From NCBI RefSeq assembly GCF_001482385.1, contig NZ_CP013611.1:3975501-4039500 (forward strand): a stretch of DNA of 64,000 bases. The letters run 5' to 3'. The stretch's first letter is position 1, and the number at the start of each line of letters is the position of its first letter. Shown one piece after another: positions 8,217 to 17,950 of this stretch. This stretch comes from Pseudoalteromonas rubra (GTDB lineage: Bacteria; Pseudomonadota; Gammaproteobacteria; Enterobacterales; Alteromonadaceae). The translations under genes were made by a program, and so were the position numbers. The notes beneath the pieces were generated by a model. It saw only the letters and a list, made by a program, of their open reading frames with translations. It ran no database searches and was not told the DNA's origin.

Positions 8217-9611
8217 ATGAGTCCAAAACACCTATCAACAGCCGCGCTCGCATTATTATTGGGGTTGGTCGTTGCACCATCACAGGCAAATGCGATAACA
8301 CAAAACGAAAAACAAGCCGCGATAGAAAAAATCACACAGTTGATGACCGAGCATTATGTTTTTCCAGAGGTCGCAACACAAACCAATGATAAGCTATACA
8401 AGGCATTTCAGTCGGGTCACTTCGCGTCAGCACAAGACCATAAATCATTCTCCAAAGCCCTGACCGAGTGGTTGAGAACAACAGCAAAAGACCGTCACTT
8501 AAGGGTGCGAGCTAACCCTGTGGGTGAAGAGGTGAGCGGAATTGAGTCTTCGATACGAGACAACTTACTCAAGCCGGCACGACACAAGTTTTTAAATTAC
8601 GGCGTCCTCTCCGCGAGTGTATTAGAGAACAATATTGGCTATATAGATTTACGTTCTTTTTATCGACTGGCCGACAGTAAACCTTATATTGATGCGGCAA
8701 TGAAGCTGATGGCAAAAACCGACGCTGTGATCATTGATTTACGAAAAAATGGCGGGGGATCACCGCGAACTGTCCAATACTTATGCAGCTACTTTTTTGA
8801 TGAAAAGCTGCTGCTGAACAGCCTGTATTTTCGAGAGGGCGACGAGACAACTGATTTCTATGTGCTGGATGAAGTTGATGGTAAGAAAATGCCTGATGTT
8901 CCTTTGTATGTGTTGACCAGTAGCAAGACCTACTCTGGCGCAGAAGAATTTAGTTATAACATGCTGACCAGAAAGCGGGCGACGCTCGTAGGTGAAACAA
9001 CAGGCGGAGCCGCCAACCCAGGGGGGATGTTCACAATAAATGATGAGCTGCGTATGTTCATTGCCACAGGCACAGCCATCAACCCGATCACTCAAACAAA
9101 TTGGGAAACCGTAGGCGTAAAACCTGATGTGGCTGTTGGTGCTGATGAAGCTCTGGATAAAGCGGTTGAAATGGCAAATAAGGTAGTTGAGGCCAACTGG
9201 TTAACTGAAAAGTCCAGAAGAGAAGTTGAGACGGATAGGTTGTTTGCTTTACTGCAAAAAGTAAGGCAGAGCGATAAATCTCCGTCAGACGCCAGGTCTG
9301 CTTATGCCGCTAAGGTCTCAAAACTGGTGAAGCAATTACCTGAACCAGATCGGGTCATTGCCGAAATGGCGTACGAATATTGGGATAAAGAGCCTAAGTA
9401 CGCTGTGTTTCTATTTGATATAGCGGTGCAACTGAACAATCAAAATATGTACTTTTTCGCCTATTGGGCCAGAGCGCTCGCCAAGCTTAACAATATGCAT
9501 CAGGCAAAAAGTGTTATTGAGCAAGGATTAAAGCTGGCGACTGATAAGGAAGACAAAGACATGCTACAAGACACATTAGCTGAGCTTGAGCAACCCGTTG
9601 TCGGGCTTTAG
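8217..9611 (+). CDS. Secreted S41-family peptidase (tail-specific protease/IRBP type)
   Basis: A 464-residue protein with a signal peptide (AALALLLGLVVAPSQANA). Residues 35-110 form the helical IRBP-like N-terminal domain. The S41 core follows: NIGYIDLRSFY, then AVIIDLRKNGGGSPRTV, LTSSKTYSGAEEF with the nucleophile Ser in TYSGAEE, and LVGETTGGAANPGG. No PDZ domain is apparent. The last 110 residues are helical and TPR-like (ARALAKLNNMHQAKSVIEQG). Likely a periplasmic or exported serine protease acting on C-termini or small peptides. The AraC regulator lies directly upstream. Confidence 0.87.
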   Translation: MSPKHLSTAALALLLGLVVAPSQANAITQNEKQAAIEKITQLMTEHYVFPEVATQTNDKLYKAFQSGHFASAQDHKSFSKALTEWLRTTAKDRHLRVRANPVGEEVSGIESSIRDNLLKPARHKFLNYGVLSASVLENNIGYIDLRSFYRLADSKPYIDAAMKLMAKTDAVIIDLRKNGGGSPRTVQYLCSYFFDEKLLLNSLYFREGDETTDFYVLDEVDGKKMPDVPLYVLTSSKTYSGAEEFSYNMLTRKRATLVGETTGGAANPGGMFTINDELRMFIATGTAINPITQTNWETVGVKPDVAVGADEALDKAVEMANKVVEANWLTEKSRREVETDRLFALLQKVRQSDKSPSDARSAYAAKVSKLVKQLPEPDRVIAEMAYEYWDKEPKYAVFLFDIAVQLNNQNMYFFAYWARALAKLNNMHQAKSVIEQGLKLATDKEDKDMLQDTLAELEQPVVGL

Positions 9612-9655
9612 TTGTCACCCTCTTTAGCAGGTAACTTGGTCATTAGCAAAATTAT

Positions 9656-9676
9656 AGCGCGGCTATTGTCGCGCTG
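9656..9676. terminator. Possible bidirectional hairpin between convergent genes
   Basis: AGCGCG and CGCGCT flank an 8-nt loop between the stops of the convergent S41 and ProX-like genes. There is no clear T run, so it is a weak terminator candidate. Confidence 0.4.
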
Positions 9677-9680
9677 ATTG

Positions 9681-10676
9681 CTAGTTCAAACAAGCAGGGT
9701 CCAGCCAGCGTGTAATTTCAGGGGCGTATTTGGTTTGCCATAATTGGGCTGCTTGCACTTCTGTATGTCCCTCTACAATGGACATGGCCGACGCGTCAGC
9801 AATCATGTTTTGTGAAAAGTTGACTTTCTTTAGCAGGTTATAAATACAAGGATAAGTCTGCTCCAGGCCTGGCCAGCCTGCTTTTCTCAACCAGCCTTGT
9901 TGCGGATTACCGCAGTCATTGACCAGATTACGGTTGATACCCCAGCTGGCTTCGGTCTCACAGGCTTTTTCATATGCAGGAAACTCAACAAACTGTCCGG
10001 GTCGGTAAAAGTCCGTCCAGTTTGGAGTCCAGTTTATGAGTACAATTGGCTGGTTGCGATCACTGGCTTGCTCCAGTTTCTGCCAAAGTTCTGCTTCATT
10101 ACTGAGGCGTTCTATCGTAAAGTTCAGTCCTAATGCGCGTATTAAATCTGCGTCCTGATAATCCCAGTCAATTGTATAGAAGGTGCCTTTCGCCTCTCCT
10201 GGTCTGGCTGAAAACAAGGGGGCACATGTATTGAGCGCTTTCCAGTGGGGAAGTCCGGGGCAAAGCGCCGCGACATATTCAGGGTACCACCATTCCTCCC
10301 GGGCCATCGCGTCATGCATGCCTAAATCGACAATATGTTGGTTATCCAGCATTCTGTAAAATGACCCTGCCGTGGATTGCTGCCAGACCTCAATCTGAAA
10401 GTGGATTAGCCCTTTTTGCATTGCTCCCCATTGATCTCGCGCAGGCATATCGCGGTAGCTGACGGCAAAGCCATAGCGTTTGATTATGTCACCGACGGCA
10501 TGTGACAGTACGCGTTGACTTGCCCAGTTGTTCAGCGGAATAACAATCTCGGATGATTTGTTCATTGCCAATGCGGGGCCCGGTAGTAAACAAATGATGA
10601 AACCAAGTACCCAATGGATAAATGCCCTAATTAGACCAACCTGTGCTGGCTGCTCTGCGGGTTTTTCAGTGCGCAT
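9681..10676 (-). CDS. Glycine betaine/choline-type ABC substrate-binding protein (OpuAC/ProX family)
   Basis: A 331-residue protein with a hydrophobic N-terminal export signal (FIHWVLGFIICLLPGPALA). The domain has OpuAC features: NNWASQRVLSHAVGDIIKRYGF, WGAMQKGLIHFQIEVWQQS, VDLGMHDAMAREEWWYPEY, and PIVLINWTPNWTDFYRPGQFVEF. Tryptophans that could form a quaternary-ammonium cage are plentiful. Permease and ATPase genes are absent nearby. Paired Cys residues (ALCPG/NTCAP, KACETE/NDCGN) could form disulfides in the periplasm. Likely binds a betaine-like compatible solute; the ligand is not certain. Confidence 0.82.
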   Translation of the reverse strand: MRTEKPAEQPAQVGLIRAFIHWVLGFIICLLPGPALAMNKSSEIVIPLNNWASQRVLSHAVGDIIKRYGFAVSYRDMPARDQWGAMQKGLIHFQIEVWQQSTAGSFYRMLDNQHIVDLGMHDAMAREEWWYPEYVAALCPGLPHWKALNTCAPLFSARPGEAKGTFYTIDWDYQDADLIRALGLNFTIERLSNEAELWQKLEQASDRNQPIVLINWTPNWTDFYRPGQFVEFPAYEKACETEASWGINRNLVNDCGNPQQGWLRKAGWPGLEQTYPCIYNLLKKVNFSQNMIADASAMSIVEGHTEVQAAQLWQTKYAPEITRWLDPACLN

Positions 10677-10935
10677 TATTGATAAACAACTTTTCTAACA
10701 TTAAATAAGTATAGAAGTGATTAGTTTAATGACCAAAGTAATGTCCCCTCCGGGGCAAAATGGAGTGCCTGCTCACGTTTGGGTTCCGGGGGGATTTATC
10801 ACTCGCATTGTACTTAGTAGCGACTCATGACATGAGTGTCATTATTTGTATCTCCCTAAAGCGCGCAATATTCTAGGGGGGACTGGGACTTGCGGACACC
10901 CACATAAATCAGCAATCCGCATCTGGTAAAGGCAC

Positions 10936-11916
10936 CTAACGAACTACCGCAATTAACAACCTAAAAACCAAGGTAAGTACCAGAAGTAGGATACTGATCA
11001 GGCTAAGGTTGACCAGCCACTTCAGCGGGTAATAGAGCCTGGGGTTGGTTTTTTTTAGCCTTTTTGCCCGGTTTAACGTGGGCATGAGGCGAGCAAATAG
11101 TCGGTTAAATGGCCCGGACTGATCGCCCGGTAAATTTGGCACGAGTAACAAGCGTACAAACTTTTTATAGAGCCAGTTAACCGGGCGGCCCAGTATATTC
11201 ACCGGCCGGTCGATATCGCACATCAGTATCAGGCGGTATTGTCTGGTGTCGTTTTTCACGTAGTGCAGGTAAGTTTCATCAAACATAAATGCGTGACCAT
11301 TGCGCCAGAACGCCCTTTTTCCGTCGACAGAAATAAAACAATCGGGATCGTTCGGCGTGTCCAGCCCCAGGTGATAGCGTAAAGAGCAGGCAACCGGATC
11401 CAGGTGACGGGTCAGCTGGGCATTCGGGGGCAACAGGGTAAACATGGCACCGTTCACACTGGGGATCGACTTTAAGAGTGCAACGGTATTGGGGCACAAC
11501 GCTTTAGCGGAGTGGAGTGTTTCGCCGTACCAGGTGCAGTAGAACTTACTCCAGCCATATTTGTAAAATGTACGAAAACCGACATCATAATAGCTGGCGT
11601 TCTCCTGCGCAGTCGTCTGAATAAACTGGCCGCTGGCCATTAACTGTGACGCCTCGGCGGCAATGACTTGCCAGTTATCCTGTAGCAGCTTCAGCTCCGG
11701 GTAATCATCCACACTGGTAAAGGGGGCACGCGCACGTCGGCGAGATGTCATATAGAGAAAAACATTTAACGGCGCAAAAATAGGCCAGCCTTTACGCAGA
11801 TATTCATGCACAGTTGCAAATCGCGCACAGCCCCGGAAACGGTAGACGTAAATCATGGCACAGACACTCAGGAACAGCAGAAATAAAATAGGCATCATAG
11901 GTTTTAGCCTGATCAA
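10936..11916 (-). CDS. lpxO: Aspartyl/asparaginyl beta-hydroxylase-type lipid A hydroxylase (LpxO-like)
   Basis: A 326-residue membrane-anchored protein. An N-terminal transmembrane helix (LFLLFLSVCAMIYVY) is followed by FAPLNVFLYMTS and YPELKLLQDNWQVIAAEA, both typical of LpxO. The dioxygenase core reads NGAMFTLLPPNAQLTRHLDP, CSLRYHLGL, AFMFDETYLHYVKNDT and RLILMCDIDRP; the His in RHLDP and the His in ETYLHYV are the likely Fe(II) ligands. LpxO uses Fe(II) and 2-oxoglutarate to 2-hydroxylate a secondary acyl chain of lipid A on the cytoplasmic side of the inner membrane. A second hydrophobic segment near the C-terminus (SLISILLLVLTLVF) is also common. Substrate is inferred from family. Confidence 0.8.
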   Translation of the reverse strand: MIRLKPMMPILFLLFLSVCAMIYVYRFRGCARFATVHEYLRKGWPIFAPLNVFLYMTSRRRARAPFTSVDDYPELKLLQDNWQVIAAEASQLMASGQFIQTTAQENASYYDVGFRTFYKYGWSKFYCTWYGETLHSAKALCPNTVALLKSIPSVNGAMFTLLPPNAQLTRHLDPVACSLRYHLGLDTPNDPDCFISVDGKRAFWRNGHAFMFDETYLHYVKNDTRQYRLILMCDIDRPVNILGRPVNWLYKKFVRLLLVPNLPGDQSGPFNRLFARLMPTLNRAKRLKKTNPRLYYPLKWLVNLSLISILLLVLTLVFRLLIAVVR

Positions 11917-12037
11917 TTAAAGGAAGTCTCAGCGTACCCATTTAATTGTCGACGAAGTGTCAATGCCTGGTTCGACATTTCATTGACATTCTCTGTGTCA
12001 CCGTGGCCAGTAACTGTATTAGAGGGATGACTGACCA

Positions 12038-12874
12038 ATGAAACACCACGCTATTTTAATATTATCTGCTTTGTATACTTTACCTGTATTGGCAAACTCA
12101 GAACCCGAAGTGATGTCTATGCCACTCGACATCGCCGGACCTGTCGCTGTATTTGAGCCGCCAGCGGGCTGGCGATATGCCCTTGGACTTGGCATTGAAT
12201 CTGAACCTGAATATCACGGCTCGGGCGAGACAGCGACAGAGGCCGACCCCTATATTGAAGTTGCATATCGCGCCGAACGTTGGGAGTTTCAATCCAACCT
12301 GATGAGCAACGCGGTGTTCTATCAAATTAAGCCAGGTCTAACATTGCGTGGTTGGCTCAACATTGAAGAGGGGCGAGAGCAAAACGAAGCCAGCGACAAG
12401 AGTTTAGATGGACTCGGAGATATTGATGAAATGATGGAGTGGGGCCTGGGTGTTGCATGGCAAATTCATGGGCCACTGACCCTGGGCGTGTTTGCGCAAA
12501 CTTATACAGGGGGAGACCCCAAAAAGGGCAGTGTGGGGTTTGTGACAATCCACTACCGAATTGTGAATGAGTCTGATTTAAAGCTCGAGCTGGGCGCTGA
12601 TATCAGTTTTGCAAACAGTGACCACATGCAAACTGAGTTTGGTATCACGGCTGTGCAGGCCAGGGAGAGTGTTTATTCTTCTTATCAGCTCGGTGGAGGA
12701 GTAAAGTCTTATGGGATAAGTACAAATGGGGTATACGCGTTTAATAAAAGCTGGTTATTATCGTTTGCAGTGGATTATGAGGTATATGCCTCAAAAGTGG
12801 CAGACAGTCCATTAGTGAAAGCGGGCAGTGACAGTGAAGTTGAGGCCAGCCTTGGCCTGATCTATCGCTTTTAA
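12038..12874 (+). CDS. MipA/OmpV-family outer-membrane protein
   Basis: A 278-residue protein with a signal peptide (MKHHAILILSALYTLPVLA) and a beta-barrel pattern ending in LIYRF with a terminal Phe, the outer-membrane assembly signal. WRYALGLGIESEPEYHGSGE near the start and YEVYASKVADSPLV near the end match the MipA/OmpV family, which scaffolds murein synthesis or affects antimicrobial and lipid sensitivity. It is the first gene of a tight cluster: a response regulator starts 22 bp downstream and a histidine kinase follows. The two-component pair therefore probably senses an envelope condition and controls this barrel. Confidence 0.85.
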   Translation: MKHHAILILSALYTLPVLANSEPEVMSMPLDIAGPVAVFEPPAGWRYALGLGIESEPEYHGSGETATEADPYIEVAYRAERWEFQSNLMSNAVFYQIKPGLTLRGWLNIEEGREQNEASDKSLDGLGDIDEMMEWGLGVAWQIHGPLTLGVFAQTYTGGDPKKGSVGFVTIHYRIVNESDLKLELGADISFANSDHMQTEFGITAVQARESVYSSYQLGGGVKSYGISTNGVYAFNKSWLLSFAVDYEVYASKVADSPLVKAGSDSEVEASLGLIYRF

Positions 12875-12896
12875 TTGAGAACAGAGGTGTAATGCG

Positions 12897-13571
12897 GTGT
12901 TGCGAATATTAATAGCAGAAGATCATCTGGATATTGCAGAGAATATCGGAGATTATTTAACAGCCAAAGGCCATCAGGTGGACTTTGCCTATGATGGGAC
13001 AATGGCTGTGAGTTTGGCTCAGACGCAAACGTTTGACGCGATTGTGATGGACATTATGATGCCTAAACTGGACGGGTTAAAAGCCACGGCTCAGATACGC
13101 CAGGGGCAGCAGGCACAGGTGCCTATTTTAATGCTGACAGCAAAAGATCGACTGGATGATAAGCTGAGCGGGTTTGATTGCGGGGCGGATGATTATATTC
13201 TTAAGCCCTTCGCCATTGCTGAGTTGTATGCCAGGCTGCTTGCCCATACCCGTAAGGCACAAAATGGCTACCATTCAGTGGTGGCCGTTAACGGCCTGGA
13301 GTTAGATCAGCAGAACAAAACGGCACGTTTCAATGGCCTGCCACTGAAGTTAAACCCAACCACCTTTAAGATTCTGACTTTATTATGTAAAAACCATCCA
13401 AACCTGGTGGATAAAGCAGAGCTGGAGTTTCAACTATGGGGCGATCTGCTGCCAGAGAACGATGTGCTGAGAAGTCATATTTATAATCTGAGAAAGTCGT
13501 TAGCAGGTTGTGCGGACCACTTTAAGATCCAGTCAAAACATGGTCAGGGGTATCAGCTTGTTTTTATCTGA
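12897..13571 (+). CDS. OmpR/PhoB-family response regulator
   Basis: A 224-residue protein. The receiver domain (residues 1-115) has the acidic pair in IAEDH, the phospho-acceptor Asp in AIVMDIMMP, Thr in LMLTAKD and Lys in YILKPF. The winged-helix DNA-binding domain follows (LKLNPTTFKILTLLCKNHPNLV...LRSHIYNLRKSLAG...HGQGYQLVF). I chose the GTG start because the nearby ATG at 12892 is out of frame. It overlaps the kinase gene. It is paralogous to the regulator at 51295-51975. Confidence 0.92.
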   Translation: MLRILIAEDHLDIAENIGDYLTAKGHQVDFAYDGTMAVSLAQTQTFDAIVMDIMMPKLDGLKATAQIRQGQQAQVPILMLTAKDRLDDKLSGFDCGADDYILKPFAIAELYARLLAHTRKAQNGYHSVVAVNGLELDQQNKTARFNGLPLKLNPTTFKILTLLCKNHPNLVDKAELEFQLWGDLLPENDVLRSHIYNLRKSLAGCADHFKIQSKHGQGYQLVFI

Positions 13572-14847
13572 TTGTCAGTCAAAGCTGGCGCGCTTTGCCC
13601 GTACCCTAAGCCTGAGTCAGCGTGTAAAAGCGACGTTTATCGCCAGCTTTAGTGTATTTTGCTTGCTGAGCTTATTGGTGATATTTGCCGCAACCAAAGG
13701 CACGGAAGACTATATTTTTGAAAAGCAGCTGAGCCGGGTTGTGACTCAGTTTAGTCAAAACTATGCACAGAGACATACGTTTTTATTTCCTGAAGGGATA
13801 GTGGCCTATGCCCGGTTTGCGGATGTTCCACCATTGCTGGCAGAGTATATAGGCAGCACCACTCCTGGGGTGTTTGAGCTGGCGCACCCCGGCGAGCAAG
13901 ACTTTCATTATGCGGTTGCCCGAATGCCGGACAACACCTTGTATTACTTCATTTATGATGTCAATGAGGTGGAAATATCCGAAAACCTCGAGCGGATGAT
14001 GATGCAGATTATCTTTTCCAGCTTTACGTTGTTTATCTTGCTGTTTTTTGTGATTTTTCATCTTGTGTTGAAGCGCTCGCTTGCGCCGATGTTTACGTTG
14101 ATAGAGCAGGTTAAAAAAAGTGACGGGTCGTCGGATGCACGATTTATCAATGAATACAAATATGAAGATGATGAAATTGGTCTGTTGAATAAAACACTGG
14201 CTGATTATGCGCAACGTATTGAAGCGTTTGTTCAGCGGGAGCGCGAGTTTACCAGTTTTGCCAGTCATGAATTACGCACCCCAGTGACGGTGATCAAAGG
14301 CGCCAATGAGCTGCTAAAACTGTACAGTGAAAGGGAACCTGCGCTGGCAAAACCTCTGGCGCGGCTGGAGCGTGCAGTTAATAGTATGGAAGACATGATC
14401 ACCGTACTGCTTGAATTGGCAAGAGAAGATAAAACGGGGCAAGCGGCGCAGGCTAAGTTGGCTACAGTAGTTGAAGAAGTCTTATTAGCGTTTCAGTGCC
14501 AGGCGGATAAAAATGGCAAAACGTTGTTTCTGATCGCATCGTCGCCAAATAGCCAGAGCATTACACGCGTGAATGGACTGATTGTGATTGGCAATCTGGT
14601 CAGGAATGCCATTCAGCACTCAACAGAGGCGGACATAGAGCTGTGTGTAACAGACAGCACTTTTAGCGTGAGTAATACATTACAACCCGAACAATCGGCA
14701 CATGTCAGCGAGTTTTTCTCTGGCACAGAGCAAGGGTATGGGCTTGGGAAAATCATTGTTGAACGGGTTTGTCGCCAACAAAATTGGCAATACACGCAAC
14801 GCATAGAGGGGAGTCAGATCTGTGTCACAATCGACTTTTCCGGGTAA
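13540..14847 (+). CDS. Membrane sensor histidine kinase
   Basis: A kinase of about 435 residues with two transmembrane helices (FIASFSVFCLLSLLVIF and FSSFTLFILLFFVIFHLVL) enclosing a periplasmic sensor of about 120 residues. Then come a HAMP-like linker, the H-box FTSFASHELRTPVTVIKG, the N-box VIGNLVRNAIQHS and a shortened G-box GYGLGKIIVERV. The start is uncertain: the frame opens at GTG 13510, ATG 13540 overlaps the regulator gene, and TTG 13558 has the best upstream AGGGG. All give translational coupling to the regulator. It phosphorylates the regulator upstream in response to an unknown envelope signal. Confidence 0.88.
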   Translation: MVRGISLFLSDCQSKLARFARTLSLSQRVKATFIASFSVFCLLSLLVIFAATKGTEDYIFEKQLSRVVTQFSQNYAQRHTFLFPEGIVAYARFADVPPLLAEYIGSTTPGVFELAHPGEQDFHYAVARMPDNTLYYFIYDVNEVEISENLERMMMQIIFSSFTLFILLFFVIFHLVLKRSLAPMFTLIEQVKKSDGSSDARFINEYKYEDDEIGLLNKTLADYAQRIEAFVQREREFTSFASHELRTPVTVIKGANELLKLYSEREPALAKPLARLERAVNSMEDMITVLLELAREDKTGQAAQAKLATVVEEVLLAFQCQADKNGKTLFLIASSPNSQSITRVNGLIVIGNLVRNAIQHSTEADIELCVTDSTFSVSNTLQPEQSAHVSEFFSGTEQGYGLGKIIVERVCRQQNWQYTQRIEGSQICVTIDFSG

Positions 14848-14882
14848 ACCTAAGGTGAAACAGGGTATAAGCCTGTGCCTGT

Positions 14883-15086
14883 TTATTTGTCCCATTTCTC
14901 CATGATTTTAATAAAAAGGTAAAGGACTACAAACACAAACAGCGCAATTTCCAATGCCAGTATGCCCGTGTTGCCACCTGAGATTGCGCGAAGAAAGTCG
15001 CCACACTCGCCCCTACACTGGCCGGTTCGCCAGGCCCTGGCGTTGCCCGAATTTAGCAAAAGTATGAAGAAGAATAGATATTTCAT
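14883..15086 (-). CDS. Small membrane protein, unknown
   Basis: A 67-residue protein with an N-terminal signal-like segment (MKYLFFFILLLNSGNARA), a short loop with two cysteines (GQCRGECGDF) and one strong transmembrane helix (ILALEIALFVFVVLYLFIKIM). The hydrophobic pattern argues for a real gene, but the ribosome-binding site is weak. No family recognised. Confidence 0.45.
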   Translation of the reverse strand: MKYLFFFILLLNSGNARAWRTGQCRGECGDFLRAISGGNTGILALEIALFVFVVLYLFIKIMEKWDK

Positions 15087-15174
15087 TGAATTAACGCCTG
15101 TAAAGACAATCAGTCCCTTATTATGTCAGGTCATCTGGGGCTGACCACACCTGCTATGAACCTGCTAACACTTA

Positions 15175-15630
15175 TCATTGCATCAACCTGTCTGCCAAAA
15201 ACTTAATATGTTGAACCTGGACGCCGTCCTCTTCAGTGTGTACCAGAATAACCCTGGCATGCGCAGGACCCGTACTGAACTGTAATGAGAGCAGATAAAC
15301 CGCGGTCGTTGTCGTGTTGCCCGTAAAAGACGTTCTGGCACTCATGTTTTCAAGCTGTATCGCGTCAATATGCTCAAGTTTACCCAGAGCCGAGACTTTC
15401 TCTATGTACATTTGCCATTGTTCCGGGGTTGCGGATGATACGGCTTGTTCAATCATAAGGCCCTGAATAAAATCAAGATCCCAGTTCGTGACGCGTGGCA
15501 TTTGTTGTTCTAAAAAGGGAATAAAGGTCTCTTCCGGATCTGCTTTGTTTAAACCTGTAATAACGGCAATCCCGATAAAGAAGACAAAAATGCTAGTAAT
15601 CCCAATACCCAAAATCTTTAGTACTTTCAT
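15175..15630 (-). CDS. Hypothetical single-pass membrane or exported protein
   Basis: A protein of about 151 residues starting MKVLKILGIGITSIFVFFIG, a single N-terminal transmembrane or signal helix. A mixed alpha/beta domain follows with no motif I recognise. This start is preferred over the in-frame Met nine codons upstream because it places the positive residues directly before the hydrophobic segment. Function unknown. Confidence 0.6.
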   Translation of the reverse strand: MKVLKILGIGITSIFVFFIGIAVITGLNKADPEETFIPFLEQQMPRVTNWDLDFIQGLMIEQAVSSATPEQWQMYIEKVSALGKLEHIDAIQLENMSARTSFTGNTTTTAVYLLSLQFSTGPAHARVILVHTEEDGVQVQHIKFLADRLMQ

Positions 15631-15657
15631 GTGGTGACTGCCTGTAAACCAAAACAA

Positions 15658-16313
15658 GTGATTGCAAAGTCAGGGAAAATTGCAGGTCCTGCTTACGCAA
15701 TTTATATTAAGCTCCCAGTTTATCACCAGGTACAGCTTGAGTGTACTGTAAAAATATAAGCTATGTGCCAGGTAACGATGAACGCTGCACGGGTTTCGGA
15801 GCCAGTGAGTTTGTGGTTAAGGTGGTCAGGGGAAGCTGAGCGATAGTCGTATCTACTCCAAATGCAATACAGCACCAGGTTTACTGAGTGTTGTGCCGGA
15901 TTATGTGGACAAGTTGGTTTATTACTGGCATTTTTCTCGCTGAATAATATTCATCACGAGCGTAACATTTTTCATTTTTGCGCGACCTGTATTGTTATAC
16001 CCCTTCAGTTTCCCTCAAGTGGATATACACAAATTTAAAAAATTTTACATTAAATATCAATCTTTATGTCATTTTTAACAGTCTGCTGGATGAAATATTA
16101 TAACGGTTTTTTCGAATGTATGTTGCACCTGGACCGTTCCAGTTGCTACCTTTGTTAACAGTTTTACAACACAGTACTGACATGTTTATCGCAGTAAGTG
16201 ACCTTGTTGTTTTGGTACAAGTAGTTAAACCACTTGTTTGTCCGGTGTCTATGGGCGGTTGTTTAAGTGCATTGTCAGTTAGAAAAAGAGTAACAATACA
16301 ACAAGGAGAAGAC
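15658..16313. other. Intergenic stretch upstream of the subtilisin gene
   Basis: About 650 bp without a supported gene. The 3' part is the leader of the subtilisin gene, with a clear AAGGAGAAG ribosome-binding site before ATG 16314. An in-frame upstream start at 16116 exists but would bury the signal peptide, so I treat it as non-coding. No repeats or RNA genes seen. Confidence 0.5.
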
Positions 16314-17891
16314 ATGAGTATCACGCGTTTTAAACTATCAACCCTATCCACCCTAATGCTTACTGCAATGAGCTTGCCTGCGTTAGCACAAGAGCCTGTT
16401 TTTCAGGGGCATACAGAAGAAGCAAAACTACAAAGCAAGTCTAAAAAGAGCGCCAGCAATCGCTACATAGTACGCTTTAAAGAGACATTGTCTGGCGGCA
16501 AAAACAGTTTCAATAATTATATTGCACTCAACTATCTGTTTACTGCGGGCGCAGAGCCACTGTTTGCACTCAATGGTCAGCAAGCGATGGTGGCAGAGCT
16601 GGATGAGTACAGTCTGGAGACACTGCGGGGCTTTTCGTCCGTTGACTCAATCGAAATAGACCCTAAGCGTTATGTATTACCTTTAGCCAAGTCCGCGAAT
16701 CAAATCGTACCGTTTGCACAGAGCACACCGTATGGGATCACTATGGTGCAGGGTCACCTATTGCCTCAGTCCAATACTTCTGCAAGAAAAGTCTGCGTCA
16801 TTGATACAGGCTACAATCTTGGCCACCCTGATTTACCTTATGGTAACGTTAGCGGGGTTGCAAACAACAGTGCGGTGGGTCGTTGGAATAATGACGGCAA
16901 CGGCCATGGTACACACGTTGCGGGCACCATCGCGGCAGAGGATAACAGTCAGGGCGTGGTAGGTGTGTATCCCGGTGTGGATCTGCACATTGTCAAAATT
17001 TTCGATGACAACGGACAGTGGACTTATGCCTCGAACCTAGTGAATGCAATCCAGCAGTGTAAGGATGGTGGTGCACAGGTTGTGAATATGAGCCTGGGTG
17101 GTGGTAATTACTCCAACAGTGAAAATACTGCGATGCAGAATTTTGTTGATGGGGGCATGATACTAGTCGCTGCTGCTGGTAACGATGGTAACAGCTCTAA
17201 ATCTTACCCGGCTTCTTACAACTCGGTTATTTCTGTGGCATCTGTCACGTCGAGTGAAAGTCGTTCGTCGTTTTCTCAGTACAATGATCAGGTTGAGCTT
17301 GCGGGTCCCGGTTCCAGTGTAAACTCTACTTACCCGACGAATACTTATCGGAGTTTGAGTGGTACATCCATGGCCTCACCTCATGTAGCTGGTGTAGCGG
17401 CGTTGGTATGGAGCCACAACGGTCAGTGTAATAACCAGCAGATCCGGGCTGCCCTGAACGCAACTGCCAAAGACAAGGGCGCTGCGGGTCGTGATAATTA
17501 TTATGGCCATGGTATCGTCCAGGCCAAAGCTGCATCAGATTATATTGCAGCCAATGGTTGTCAGGGAGGCGGCGATCCGGGGGGGGTAACACCAGTGGAT
17601 GGTTCATTACCAAATCTACAGGGCAACCAGAATGGCTGGACGCACTACACCTGGGAAATTCCGCAAGGCGTTAAAGAGATGGCTCTGACTATCACCGGTG
17701 GTACCGGAGACGCCGATCTGTATGTAAGATACAATGCTCAACCCGATGCAAATAATTACACCTGTCGTCCCTGGAAGAATGGCAATGAAGAACAGTGTTT
17801 ATTTACTAACCCAAGCTCGGGTGTATGGCACATCAGCCTCTATGGCTACAGTAGCTACAGCGGTGTGACGTTGAATTATTCTTATAAATAA
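16314..17891 (+). CDS. Secreted subtilisin-like serine protease (S8) with pre-peptidase C-terminal domain
   Basis: A 525-residue extracellular protease. Signal peptide MSITRFKLST...SLPALAQ, then an I9-type propeptide (NRYIVRFKETL...), then the S8 catalytic domain with Asp in VCVIDTGYNLGHPDL, His in NGHGTHVAGTIA, oxyanion Asn in VAAAGNDGNS and Ser in SLSGTSMASPHVAG. A Gly-rich linker (GGGDPGGVTP) leads to a C-terminal PPC domain of about 110 residues (LTITGGTGDADLYVRYN...WHISLYGYSSYSGV), often removed on maturation. This layout is common in exoproteases of marine Pseudoalteromonas. Start chosen by the AAGGAG ribosome-binding site and signal peptide. Confidence 0.94.
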   Translation: MSITRFKLSTLSTLMLTAMSLPALAQEPVFQGHTEEAKLQSKSKKSASNRYIVRFKETLSGGKNSFNNYIALNYLFTAGAEPLFALNGQQAMVAELDEYSLETLRGFSSVDSIEIDPKRYVLPLAKSANQIVPFAQSTPYGITMVQGHLLPQSNTSARKVCVIDTGYNLGHPDLPYGNVSGVANNSAVGRWNNDGNGHGTHVAGTIAAEDNSQGVVGVYPGVDLHIVKIFDDNGQWTYASNLVNAIQQCKDGGAQVVNMSLGGGNYSNSENTAMQNFVDGGMILVAAAGNDGNSSKSYPASYNSVISVASVTSSESRSSFSQYNDQVELAGPGSSVNSTYPTNTYRSLSGTSMASPHVAGVAALVWSHNGQCNNQQIRAALNATAKDKGAAGRDNYYGHGIVQAKAASDYIAANGCQGGGDPGGVTPVDGSLPNLQGNQNGWTHYTWEIPQGVKEMALTITGGTGDADLYVRYNAQPDANNYTCRPWKNGNEEQCLFTNPSSGVWHISLYGYSSYSGVTLNYSYK

Positions 17892-17925
17892 TCGGCTATT
17901 AGGCCTAGTTTACCTATAAAAATCC

Positions 17926-17950
17926 AAGGCGCTCATTGAGCGCCTTTTTA
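17926..17950 (+). terminator. Rho-independent terminator of the subtilisin gene
   Basis: AAGGCGCTC-ATT-GAGCGCCTT followed by TTT, 35 bp after the stop codon. Confidence 0.88.

Noticed and set aside
16116..16313. In-frame upstream extension of the subtilisin gene (66 extra codons)
   Set aside because: It would hide a clear signal peptide and lacks a ribosome-binding site; AAGGAG precedes ATG 16314.
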